A DNA stretch of 64,000 nt from Asterochloris sp. CNOR1 (lineage: Eukaryota; Chlorophyta; Trebouxiophyceae; Trebouxiales; Trebouxiaceae): the NCBI GenBank assembly GCA_963969365.1, contig OZ017747.1:1426001-1490000 (forward strand), in the 5' to 3' direction. The notes beneath the pieces are model-generated. The model was given only the letters and a program-made list of their open reading frames with translations. It made no database searches and had not been told where the DNA came from. A program made the translations under genes and the position numbers. Positions within the stretch are counted from its first letter, which is position 1. Each line of letters opens with the position of its first letter. Of the stretch, positions 48,822 to 58,603 are shown in pieces.

Positions 48822-48959
48822 TGAGCAGAGGATGCGATTTGCTACGCGGGCTGTCCTTTGGGGAGTAGGCAGCTTTGGGCTGGGGAGAGGCGTGTACAGC
48901 CTCCCTGCTCTAACAGGTTCATGTTACGTTTAGCAGCTTTGGCAAGTGTCAATGGTATG

Positions 48960-50700
48960 GCAATGTAGTGGTGTCTGAGCAGGTCTGTGAAGAATTGAGC
49001 ACTGGCAGGCACAAAAGGACTCCCCTGCTGAGGCAGGCAAGGTCTCCAACATCCTTTGAGCCTGAGTGTTTGAGCATCATCAACATCACCAAAACTCAGG
49101 GGAGGGGGATTCGTGTCCCAATACCCAGGGGAAAGGGGGCTCATGTGCTTGTGTCCATCCTTGCCACTGAGTGTCAACCTGTGCAAAGGTCAAGAGAGCT
49201 AGTTGCTTGAGCGCCATGACAGGACATATTCAGCCTCGTTCAGTAACCAGACCAAACTATGGGGGGGGTTGCTGGGCCTTGCTGTGTACATGCGTATGTC
49301 CTATGCTACAGAAACACCTTGTCTGCTGTCCAGCGTCCACTCAAAGCAACTGTGCGTCTCTGCCATGTAGGTCTGCGGCAGCAGTTAACAGTTGGATCTC
49401 CTCTTGTCGGACTGGGAAAGACAGGCCTGCGTGGTGCTGTCTGCATCTGGCAGTTCGCTGGGCGGAAAATACGCCAAGCTCATGTGGTGCAACCCCAGGC
49501 AACCCTGCTTTGCCTCAGTGTTTTGCGTCTCAGTGAAGGACCCAGTCGCTTTGGTGGTCATCAAAAAAAGTGAGAAGATCGAAGGCTTGCCAGAACTGCA
49601 GCACAAAGTGATTGAGATACTGAGTGGCATGTCAGCGCGCTTCCAGTCAAATTTCTGATGACTGCAGGAGTGACAGAGCTCACCAGGTGGGGGGATCTTG
49701 CAATCCACCTCACGGGTGTGATGCAGTACGTTGTCACAGAGCTTCTTATCTTGGTGGACCATTACATCAAGGAGTACGAAGAGGCCAGCTCAGTGTCGGG
49801 CAAGCACAAGGAAATCAAGGGGAACCTGAAAGTGCGTGAGGCTCGGCGCTCAGTTGGCCAGTCCCTGGATGCACTTGCGACCATGCATGATGTCAAATGC
49901 ATATTTCAGCGGGAGGACCAAATGCGTGCGCTCAAGAAACAGATCTAGAACTCCTAGATGTGCTTGCAAACATGGCATCACAAGACCACACTTGCCCCGC
50001 CCCCTTTCTACATTTAGTAATTTTAAAAACAGTGGAATGAGTGTAGTGTCTTTTGCATCAGCAGTAGGGGTTCTCTGTCTCCTGGAGGAATGCAGGTTAT
50101 GATGGAGTTTTAGCAAGGCAGTAGCGCCAAGCAGGACCGCAACTTTGTAGTTTTTGACAGTCACATCAGTGTCTGAGCAGCACCAAAACCACCAGAAGCC
50201 AGTGTAGGGAGGTCTCATGAGCTCATATCTACCCCTTTTGCTTGAAGGCAAACTGTGCGGAGGCAAGCAACGCTGGTCTGGGCAGGTAGATGTCACCATG
50301 AACACCAAGAAGCACAAGAGGAGGGCTCTTGCGGGCATGCCTGTCCTTCTTGGATGACATCAGTTTTTGCTGAAGCAGACAGAGCTGAACTGTGAAAGCA
50401 CCACCACAACCACCAAAAGTCAGGGGGAGGGGGGCCGCATGCCAGGGATTGGAGGGGCTCGTGTGCCCAGATCATGCTCATGTCTACCCCTTCTGCTTGA
50501 CATACATCTGTGCCATCTATCTGTCGGGCAGATGCAGCTGGTCTGGGCAGGTGCGCACCACCAAATTCACTGAAACAGTGATTCACGGGGGGAGGGGCTC
50601 GCATGTGCATGCCAATCCTTCATGCCCAGCATTGGTCTGTGCTCAGGCAGACAGAGCTGGCTGCATTCTCAAATGGGCTATGAGAGAGTCTAAATGAGAG
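48960..50700 (+). repeat. Diverged repeats in an intron-poor tract
   Basis: A block with accaccaaaa-tcag-gggaggggg followed by gtgtccc/gtgcccag and catg(t/c)gct(c/t) occurs near 49085-49165, 50385-50500 and 50555-50620. A larger overlapping similarity links 50170-50250 with 50370-50510 (accaccaaaa, then tctacccctt(t/c)tgcttga). The copies are old and only partly alignable. Confidence 0.5.
49392..49948 (+). other. Intronless frames with histone H2A-like segment, possible old virus-like remnant
   Basis: Two consecutive open frames without introns occupy this stretch. In the second (49658-49948), AIHLTGVMQYVVTELLIL aligns with the histone H2A central helix (consensus PVYLAAVLEYLAAEVLEL): the Leu, Val, Tyr and Glu-x-Leu-x-Leu positions agree, and a preceding ARF and a following IKGNLKVREARRSVGQSLDA sit where H2A has its first helix and C-terminal block. 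Overall similarity is low. Coding style differs from the intron-rich neighbours. Whether it is a divergent host histone-fold gene or a remnant of a large DNA virus is not decidable here; as a unit it looks broken, with at least one interruption. Confidence 0.35.
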
Positions 50701-50896
50701 AATCAATCGCAATTGAGATGATTGTCATGGGCTGAGCTTTTACTTAGAGATTTCAATCTCACTCCATAAGAAAGCAGGCTAAGATGAAGTCCAAGCAAGG
50801 CAGCGGCAAGAGGCAACTGCAAGAGCGTAATTTTGAGGTTGTTGTCACCACATCACCATCAACGAGGACCAGCTGCTGCAGGTCTCACGGCAGAGC

Positions 50897-51862
50897 TTGG
50901 CGGCTCTGAAGAATGCCTTTGGACACAGCATTAAGAAGTACTCAGGGACATTTCACCACAAGCCAGACAATGACCATGTGCATATCCTTGTGGTGTCTGA
51001 GGCTCCCAAGACCAAAAGCGCTGTCAAAGCCCCTATTGCTGCCTCCATGGCCCTCATTTTTGGCACAGAGCCAGGGATGGTGGAGGTCAAGATGTTCAAT
51101 GAGATGAAAACAGATGTTGGACCAGCTCACAGCTTGAAGGGGCTTGGCGACTACAGGTCGCTGTACGTGAACAACAACGACCATGCGAATCACCGCCCCA
51201 AGGATCCTGAGCACAGGACAGTAGAGTTCATGTGCGGTGGAGATTGGCAGATCTCGCATGGAGGTCCCAGGAAGAGCGCTGGACGACAAGGCCCAGTGCA
51301 AGTGGTCACAGCAGCTATCAAGGCAGGAACTCCAGAATTCCAATGCAAGACGTATGAGGAATACGAGCGTCTGCTGGAAGCCGCCGCAGACAGTGTGGGT
51401 TGCACAAAGTATACCTTGCCGAGGGTGTTTGCCAAGAGCTTGGGCTTTGGCACTGTGTCAAAGAGTACGCAAGGCGACCTGATTCGCAACCCTGCCTATA
51501 ATGAGGAGGAGTTTAAGGCCCTCCCAAAGGAGCAGCAGTCTCGCCAGCGGGAGCGCTCTATGAAGTACCTGCAAGGGCCCCATGGAAGCCTGCGAGAAGA
51601 ATTGGTGGTCGCTCATGAGTTTTTAGAGGCGCACCCTCCTGACTTTCATCGCCTCAAACTCCTGGAGCCCGTCAGGAAGTTACAATCTGGACCTGGCGGC
51701 CTTTCACTGGCCAAGCTGAGGCAGCACTATGAGGAGGCATTTATCAATCTGTTTGGGGGCTACCCACCTGCTGGATGGACGGCTGGTCGTGCGCCAGCAA
51801 GGACCTGTTTTACTTACAATCTGCCAGCAGCTGTTATTGCTGATGTGATGAAGGCCAGATGA
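50897..51862 (+). CDS. Unrecognised intronless frame of 321 codons
   Basis: The longest uninterrupted frame in the window. It begins AALKNAFGHSIKKYSGTFHH, includes a His-x-His in hydrophobic surroundings (DNDHVHILVV), then MALIFGTEPGMVEVKMFNEM, YEEYERLLEAAADSVG, QQSRQRERSMKYLQGPHGSL and a basic C-terminus. The HVHILV motif recalls HUH-type replication endonucleases, but no second supporting motif (such as a clear catalytic Tyr block or a helicase domain) is evident, so this is a weak hint. Codon use looks protein-like. It sits in an intron-free tract between host genes and may belong to an old inserted element that looks incomplete. Confidence 0.45.
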   Translation: MAALKNAFGHSIKKYSGTFHHKPDNDHVHILVVSEAPKTKSAVKAPIAASMALIFGTEPGMVEVKMFNEMKTDVGPAHSLKGLGDYRSLYVNNNDHANHRPKDPEHRTVEFMCGGDWQISHGGPRKSAGRQGPVQVVTAAIKAGTPEFQCKTYEEYERLLEAAADSVGCTKYTLPRVFAKSLGFGTVSKSTQGDLIRNPAYNEEEFKALPKEQQSRQRERSMKYLQGPHGSLREELVVAHEFLEAHPPDFHRLKLLEPVRKLQSGPGGLSLAKLRQHYEEAFINLFGGYPPAGWTAGRAPARTCFTYNLPAAVIADVMKAR

Positions 51863-52429
51863 CACAAGCTGGTCTCAGAGATGAATTTGTGAATACATGT
51901 ACTGACATGCCACCGCACAGGTGTGGAGAGAGCGTCCATGCACCCACATTGTGTGATTTTGTAACAGGTGCAAAGAGTGCGCCTGTGCAAGCCTTGTCAT
52001 GGGCCTAGGAGGTCCTCTTTCGCCACCAGGGAATCAAATGTAGCCCATGCCCAGCCCTAAAAGCTACCACATGTCTTGGTCAGGCCAGCTCCCTCAGGTT
52101 GTCATCTTCAAGTGAATATCAAGTGTAGTGGAACTTTGTTGTGCCATGACTGGCCACAAAATGTTAGATTGGCCCAGAGAGAAAGGGTTACGCGGGAATG
52201 CAGATCTTCAAATCATGTAGACCAAGAGTGTTTCAAGTGAAGTCTGTTGGGGGCAAGCCTGCAGGCTTGCCCCTTCCACGATGACATGTGGATTTGTGGA
52301 GTGAAATCTCACTCTCTGAGTAGAATGTTACACCGCTCAGTAAAATATGTCTTTCAGCAGAGACATGTGACCTGTGCAGGTGAATGGCAGTGGGAATTGC
52401 AATGCAGATTAGCAATATCAAAGGCTTGC
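51863..52429. other. Non-coding gap, A/T-richer
   Basis: No conserved frame. Lower GC than neighbours. I looked for inverted terminal repeats flanking the recombinase gene and did not see convincing ones. Confidence 0.4.
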
Positions 52430-55400
52430 TCAGCTGCTCTGCTTACGCTTGCCAAGCAGCTTGCAATCACTGCTGTACCTGCTGCATAGCTGCTGCAGTG
52501 AGCTGACTGTCCTGGTGTCGGGAATGCGCTCACGTTCCATTTCTAGAGCCCCAACAACAACAGCCATGGTGCTTCCCAGGGCAGCCATCCGTTTCCTGAC
52601 CTCAGCAGCAAGGCCGTTCTCAAACCTTGAGAAGGCCATGCTGCTGGCCCTTGCTTGCTTCTTGCTGCCATGCCACCTGCGGAGGTCTGAAGGCACCGCT
52701 GAGATCTTGGAGAACGCCTCAAATGCTTCTGGAACTGTCTGGAAAGTTGAGAGCTTCCACACCTGCAGTTCATGAGGCAAAAAGGTCTGACCAGTACACA
52801 GGCGCTCAAGCTAAAAGGCAATTGACTGCATACCTGTTTCTCGACCATAAAGGAGTCCCTCTCATCCGGTGCGCTCAGCGCACAGAGGGACTGAGGCGGC
52901 AGAGTAATGCCAAAGCGAGCCTGTGAAGGCAGAGGCACCCATGGGATGGGTTTGGCTGATGCTGGGGGCTGAACACCGGAAAGAGGCACCTGAGGCAGCA
53001 TCACCACTGGGGCAGAAGGCGTGGCCTCCTTTCCACCCAGCGTCTTGAAGAAGAAAGCCTGCAACATGGAATGGCAAAGGTTCAAAGCAATGCATGTGTA
53101 ACTACAACACCTAGGGGCTGCAGCGCTCACCGTTGGGTTGGTGAACAACAAATTCCTGTCGCTGAGAACCGCCTCAGCAGCAACGTATTTGTCCCAGGTC
53201 TCCTGCCGCAGCTGCTTGCCTACAGCGCTCTGCAGAAGGCGATTGGCGGCTGGCGGGATGGTGCGAAGCCACTGGTCCCCATATGACTCAATTCTCAGGC
53301 TGGCATTCTGCACAAACACTCGCCGCAGGTGGTCGATGGCCCTTAAGGGCGCCAGCAAAGGATGTGCAGGGTGGCATCGCATGCCAGCTTGGCGCAGGAG
53401 CACCGTCAAGCCTGGGATGATGCGGTCCAGCACATCCTCCTCAGCCTGCAGAAGACAATCAGACCAGTCCCCCCCTCCTCCGATTTCGGTGGTTTGCGTG
53501 AGCAGCACTGGCACTGCATTGACCTTACCTTGAACTCAGCCTGACCCAAACGATGATTCTCGTGCCAGTCCCGTCCCCAACCAGCTAGCCTGTGGGCTGT
53601 GTCCGGGTCAAAGATGCAGTACAGGTCAGTGGTGTCAGACTCATGCCTGCAAGTCAAAACACTGGTCAGCTGCGGGACAGTACTGTTCAGAATGCACAGC
53701 ATGGCCTGAGTTGCCTACCTCGCCGCCATCTTGATCTCTGCTTTGTTGATGCCCACGCTCTTAGCCGCCTCCACCCCATGCTTCTTAAATTTGTGGCTGA
53801 CCTCCCCTTTAGCTGAGTACCCATCAAGCCTGCCACAGGGCACGCCTGCAGTGTAACAAGCCACAGATGTCAGCCGTGTCCAAAAGCTGCAGCACTAACG
53901 CACTGGCTCACCAGCAATGTCAAAAGCCTGCCGAAGGTGAACGTTGAGAGTCTCTCCACTCATGGGCTGGTTGCCCTGCATGCTAGGGGCGGCAACAATG
54001 AACTTGGCCAGATCCTCAAGTTTGATGCCCCTGTGGAAGGTGGCGACAGCCAGGTCGGCAAGCGCTGCCTGAGGACAGATGCGATGGTCTCGGTACCTGT
54101 GGCAGAAGAGGCATAACAACTCAGAACACTGCAGCACACTGCCCAACTGCGTCTGACAGCAGGAATGCGCATACCTCACGACACCAGGAATATCAACTTG
54201 CCCAGGCTTCAGTCTTCCCCTGCATGCTACCAAAGAGGATTGCCACAGAGGGCACTGGGCCCACAATATCCTGCGTCCTCAGTGCAATGCAGCTCCAGGG
54301 AAGTTTGCGCAGGTCATCAGAGCGGCCCGATGTGGCTGGCATGAAAGTCATTGCCATCCTCAGCAGATAGGCCCACTGCCACTGCTTCTGCTGGAAAGCT
54401 GCTTGCAGGGACTGGCGAAGCTGGTCTGCACTCAGTGCGGCATCCACCTGCAGATGCAAGCAACAAGATGGGGTTAGACACGCATCATTCTGTTTGCACA
54501 ACATACTCTGACCAGGCCGATACTCACCTGAGCTGCCACTTGCGCAGTGAGGTTCTCAGCCTGCATCTCCTTGCCACGCGCACGGACCAAGTCCCTAACT
54601 GCCTGAATCTCCAGGGGTGCGGGAACATCTGAGGTGATACGGCTCTCTGAGTACTGCTCTCTGCGGACTTCTTTAAGGTGGCATAGATAATCACTGCATG
54701 CACCAGGCCAAAGTTGGGGAGGGCAGGACATGAGCGCAGCTCAAACACAGCAGTGGCGTGGCCTCTCACCCAATACTGCTGAACGAGTAGCGAGCACCAT
54801 TCTGTTGCAGTGCCTCATCCACAAGCCACATCGAGAATTCAAGAATCTTGGCCTGAGACATGGAGTTGCCATCAGGGAACCGGTGCGCCTCCTGCTCACA
54901 GTATCTCTGCAGGACCATATGTGTGTGAGTGACATGGCCTTGAAGCCTCTAGGGCGCCATAGAAACAGGAGTAAAGGCCATGCAGCGCCTACCCTCCAGA
55001 GCTTGGCAGCTGATTTTTCAGCCTGGACTGTGTTCTGTGGCTTTGCCGCACCATGACACGCATTGATGAGCTGGGTGCACTTAAGAATACGAGCTTCCTC
55101 CTCAGGAGTGTTAAGCATGGCTGCTGCCAGGCCAAGTGCTGCGTCTGGGACTGGCGCACCATTCTGCTGGCCCAAAGTCTCTAAACTGGGCACACCACGG
55201 ACAGAGACTGGCACTGGCTGGAGATCATCCACCACCCCAGACAGGTGTCTGCAGGCTTGATTGATGGCCGCTCTGAGGGGAGGGGGGCTGTTTGAGGAGC
55301 AACTGGCATGTAGTTGTGCAATGTAGTCCTCGGCCAGCCCCAGGCTGATGACATGGTTGATGTAGCTGCTGTAATGAGCAGAAGGCACCCGGTAGTGCTG

Positions 55401-55595
55401 CATGAAGGTCGATCTGGGGCACTTTGGCGCGCTAGGGCTTCTTGACCTAGGAATTAGGTCGGGAGCCAAAAACCCTTGTCCAGAAACGATTCGCACCTCT
55501 TTGCTGTCCCTGCTGGCTGCTGTCAAGCAAACAGCTGAATCAGCCTGAATCAACTGCACATTGCCCAGTCCTTGGCAGCCAAAGCCATATTTCAA
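52430..55595 (-). CDS. Crypton-type tyrosine recombinase (NDC10-like core, GCR1_C-like tail)
   Basis: A multi-exon gene with the domain order of Crypton DNA transposon recombinases and their fungal relatives. N-terminal exon 55595-54993 ends KSAAKLWR; next RYCEQEAHRFPDGNSMSQAK and DYLCHLKEVRREQYSESRI (the SAM-like core-binding part); YLLRMAMTFMPATSGRSDDL with RK (catalytic Arg region, about 54370-54300); HRICPQAALADLAVATF; GEVSHKFKKHGVEAAKSVGI, NKAEIKMAAR (about 53830-53720); HESDTTDLYC with the candidate nucleophile Tyr (about 53640); and a C-terminal exon VWKLSTFQTVPEAFEAF, FENGLAAEVRKRMAAL resembling GCR1_C. Stop at 52430. In the SHKFKKH box a Lys stands where Cryptons usually have Arg. 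The exons read cleanly, so it is either a recent element or a domesticated gene. The ATG at 55595 or 55402 could start it. Confidence 0.65.
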
Positions 55596-55770
55596 CTATC
55601 AACCTGAGGGCAGGTGGTCAGGCTGGGTATTGCGCAGTGACAGGTAGGACCTGAAAGTCCATGTCAGCAGACTATTTCAGCAGAGCTGGAAACGAATTCT
55701 TCACTGTAGTTGTGCCTTGCCTCTGTGTGCACCACAGCCCCCTCATTGTGGTTTTCATTGGTGTCCACAG
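55596..55770. promoter_or_regulatory. Short divergent intergenic region, recombinase / nuclease
   Basis: 175 bases separate the recombinase ATG from the first ATG of the nuclease-like gene on the other strand. A ccacag acceptor directly before 55771 means that gene could instead have an upstream exon within this region. Confidence 0.45.
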
Positions 55771-57378
55771 ATGGTCACTGCTGAGGAGCTCAGAGATCGC
55801 ATTGACAAGTTCAACCAGAAGGCAGAGGAACTGCTGCTACAGGAGAAGCATGACAGTGCGCGCCCATACCTGGAGCATGTCAAGAATCTGCAGAAACGGC
55901 TGGACGACTTGACAGGTGGGGACGTGCTGCGATTGGATGTGAGGTCTGCAGATGCTGTTGTCCACCTTGTATGTTTGCAGTGGTCTGTGAGTGCGAAGGT
56001 AATATACAGTTGCTGGGCTGTGGTGTTGTGGATTCAAGGGAGACTATGCCATTCATGTCTTTGGCAGCACCCAGGCCATACATTTTGTGGTCCCTGTGTT
56101 GCAGGTGGTCTTCAGAATGAACAGCGCCAGATGTTGCTCACAAAGGAGGCTGTGAGGGAGGCTCTGAAAGAGGACAAGGAGTCAAATAAAACAGTTTGTA
56201 TCTCTGATGTTGGTTCTGAAGTCTGGAACATAATCCAGGGCAATGCAAGTAAGACGACAATGTACGCTGACCTTCTGCTCACCCTTCTCTCAAATCAATC
56301 GCATGCTTGATCTACTGCTCAAATGCAGCGCTACAATGACCTGCTGCAGAGCTGGAGCTAGATGTGTTCAAAGGCACCATCTCGGTCACACCAAGGCAGG
56401 TGCCAGCTTTTGGTTGGGATGACAGGCTGGAGAAAAGCCAGGCTGACCGGTACATGCCTTACTTGAACAAGCTCATGCGGGTGCGAGACAGGTAAAGAGG
56501 TCACATGTTAGCAATGTTGCAAAGCAAGCATTGAATGCTGTTCTTCATATGTTGACCATTAATGCAGATCATATGTCCTCATTGATGCCAACCATCATTC
56601 TCAGCTTTTAATGGACGGGGCGCACCAAGCGCAGCTCGGCTACAAGTTCCGAGGAACCACCGATGTGGCCGTCGTTGACAAGGTGGCCTACCGGCTCGAC
56701 GAGTACAAGGTACATGAGCTGTCAAGCTTGTGCAAGCCTGTATCTGTGCAGTCAGTTTAATTGTGCGGCTGAACCATTTGTGTTGCCTTTATTCCTTGTA
56801 AATGCTGCAGAATGGCCTTCGCTTGCTGTTTGAGCTTAAAAAGAAGCCAGACGCTGCAGCTACAGCTCAAGCTAAGATCTCCTTGTTGCTGGCCAACATT
56901 CATTCAGCGAAGTGAGTCCTTGGTCTTTTTGCTAAAGTTCCATGTCATTGGCTTGCATTTGGCCTGTGATACCAAAGTGCTCTTTGTCTGCAGGTACAAA
57001 CCTGTGGTGGTGCTGACAGACCTCAGAGAGGACTACAGGTTCTATTGGCTAGACGGCCACACCATACATGCTTATCCTGCGCCCAGCTCCAGTGCAGCTT
57101 GGGGCTTGATTGATTTGCTGTTTGACAGTGAGGAGGTTACTGAGGAAGGAGTTGTGCAAAAGACCTTGGATGCAGATGTGATGCCTGTTGCTAAAAGGCA
57201 AAGGCTTGTCTTGGAGGGTGCTGCTGCTGGTGAAGGTGTGGCCAATCTGTCTGAGCTTGAAGGCTTCCTAGACCCTCAGGAGCTGCAAGCAAGTTATGTG
57301 AGTCAGCTCCTGCAACAGTTGCACAGATCACCTGCATTTCAAACAGCCACATCAGACTTCAACCCTATGTATGTTTGA
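55771..57378 (+). CDS. PD-(D/E)xK nuclease-fold protein
   Basis: Exons: 55771-55914 (MVTAEELRDRIDKFNQKAEE, charged coiled coil), about 56104-56248 (NEQRQMLLTKEAVREALKED), about 56352-56491 (DVFKGTISVTPRQVPAFGWD), 56567-56709 (YVLIDANHHSQLLMDG, then YKFRGTTDVAVVDKVAYRL), about 56811-56912 (NGLRLLFELKKKPDAAATAQ, AKISLLLANIHSAK) and 56995-57378 (YKPVVVLTDLREDYRFYWLD). The GTTDVAVVD Asp followed by ELKKK (Glu-x-Lys) and a downstream VVLTDL...FYW strand form the layout of the PD-(D/E)xK/restriction-endonuclease-like fold. Such domains occur in recombination, repair and mobile-element proteins and in Crinkler-type proteins; the exact family is not settled. The gene reads through without defects. 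Divergent from the Crypton-type recombinase. Confidence 0.6.
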
Positions 57379-57399
57379 TGCCCTATCTGAATGCATGTC

Positions 57400-57404
57400 T
57401 GTAA
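57400..57404 (+). promoter_or_regulatory. TGTAA poly(A) signal
   Basis: TGTAA occurs 22 bases after the stop of the nuclease-fold gene, a normal position for green-algal transcripts. Confidence 0.55.
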
Positions 57405-57739
57405 AGTGCCCCACCCCATCCCCCACGAAAGCAGCACATGTGCCATTCCAGTGAGTAATGCCGTGCTGCGTATGCGGCCAATCAATGCAAGGGCTTAAAG
57501 CATGTGCGCATGAGTGCTATATTGAGACTGCCTGGGATGGTCTGCACCATGTGCGGCATTTGGAATTAAGCTGTGTGCGGTGCGCCCAGCATCTCTGAGG
57601 GGGTGTAAACAAGTGCTGCGTCAACCAGTCAGAGGCCTGTGCCCCCTGCAGACTTTGCCCAGCTTTGTATAACCACACTATGCATGAGCAGCTGCAAGCC
57701 TGCCCAAAACATATCCTAGCGCACCAACAACGCCCTGGA

Positions 57740-57950
57740 CTTTGTGGACCATCTGAACCTGAAGCAGGTGTCAGCCAGGCATGCCTAGTTCTGTCAGAAA
57801 ACCGATTTATGCCTTTGCCGTTGCTTTAATTACACGTTGCCCCTCTAGTGAGAGGGGCAGGTGTGCATAAATTGATTTCCTGACAGAATCAGGCATGTTT
57901 GAAGGCATTCCTGGCTGACACCTGCTTCAGGTTCAGATGGTCCACAAAGG
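57740..57950. repeat. Long inverted repeat (fold-back), arms 70-85 bp
   Basis: The left arm 57740-57811 begins ctttgtggaccatctgaacc; the right arm 57866-57950 is its near-perfect reverse complement, with one insertion of about 12 bases and few mismatches. The spacer of 54 bases holds a smaller perfect hairpin (gcccctct...agaggggc, near 57839-57858). Both arms can code FVDHLNLKQVSAR: the left on (+), ending HA-stop; the right on (-), ending NAFKHA-stop after a ctgcag acceptor near 58000. The arms therefore look like an exon end and its inverted copy. Confidence 0.85.
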
Positions 57951-58603
57951 CATCAATGCCAACCTGGCCTGCAGATGACATGCAGGAGCACATGGCCTGC
58001 CGATCTGATGACATGTTGCGGGGTGTCACATAGCATGTGATATAGTGACCTATGTGTTGGGGCTGGCGCCTGAAACCAGGACTCTGGCCAACCATCAACC
58101 TTGAGCCTGTGTGTGCCTGGTGCCTATGTTGAACATGCATCTAGTGTCATTGATCAACCCTTGTTTTGGGGACATGTTGCTGTACATCTCAGTGTTTCAG
58201 GAACCCAAATAGTATTATCAAGAAGTGTGCTTGGCTCACATCTTTATATTTCTGCTGAGCACATACAAATGTCTTTGGACCCACCTTAGTCCAGTTTCAA
58301 TGTGAATGCCACCTGGGCTGACGCCAAGACAGGCAGGAAGGCAGGAGTTCTGGACTTGGGATCCCAGCCGCTCGAGAAGGCTGGTAGGCTCGAGGCTGAT
58401 CCATGGATATGTGCATGTGAAGTCAAGCGTCCACTTTTGATTTGCACAGCTGTGATTACACGTAAAAATCCCAGGGGACTGGGGTCAGGTTTCAACACAT
58501 AGGAATGAAGTGCAGCGTCTCACACACATAAGCAGGCAAAGAGAAGGCATTGCACAAGGGCTTGGGTGCGATGTTCAGTGATGCAGACTGTGCCTGGCTC
58601 TGC

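Noticed and set aside
52200-55800. Terminal inverted repeats around the recombinase gene
   Set aside because: Short matching words exist, but none longer than expected by chance; Cryptons usually lack such repeats anyway.
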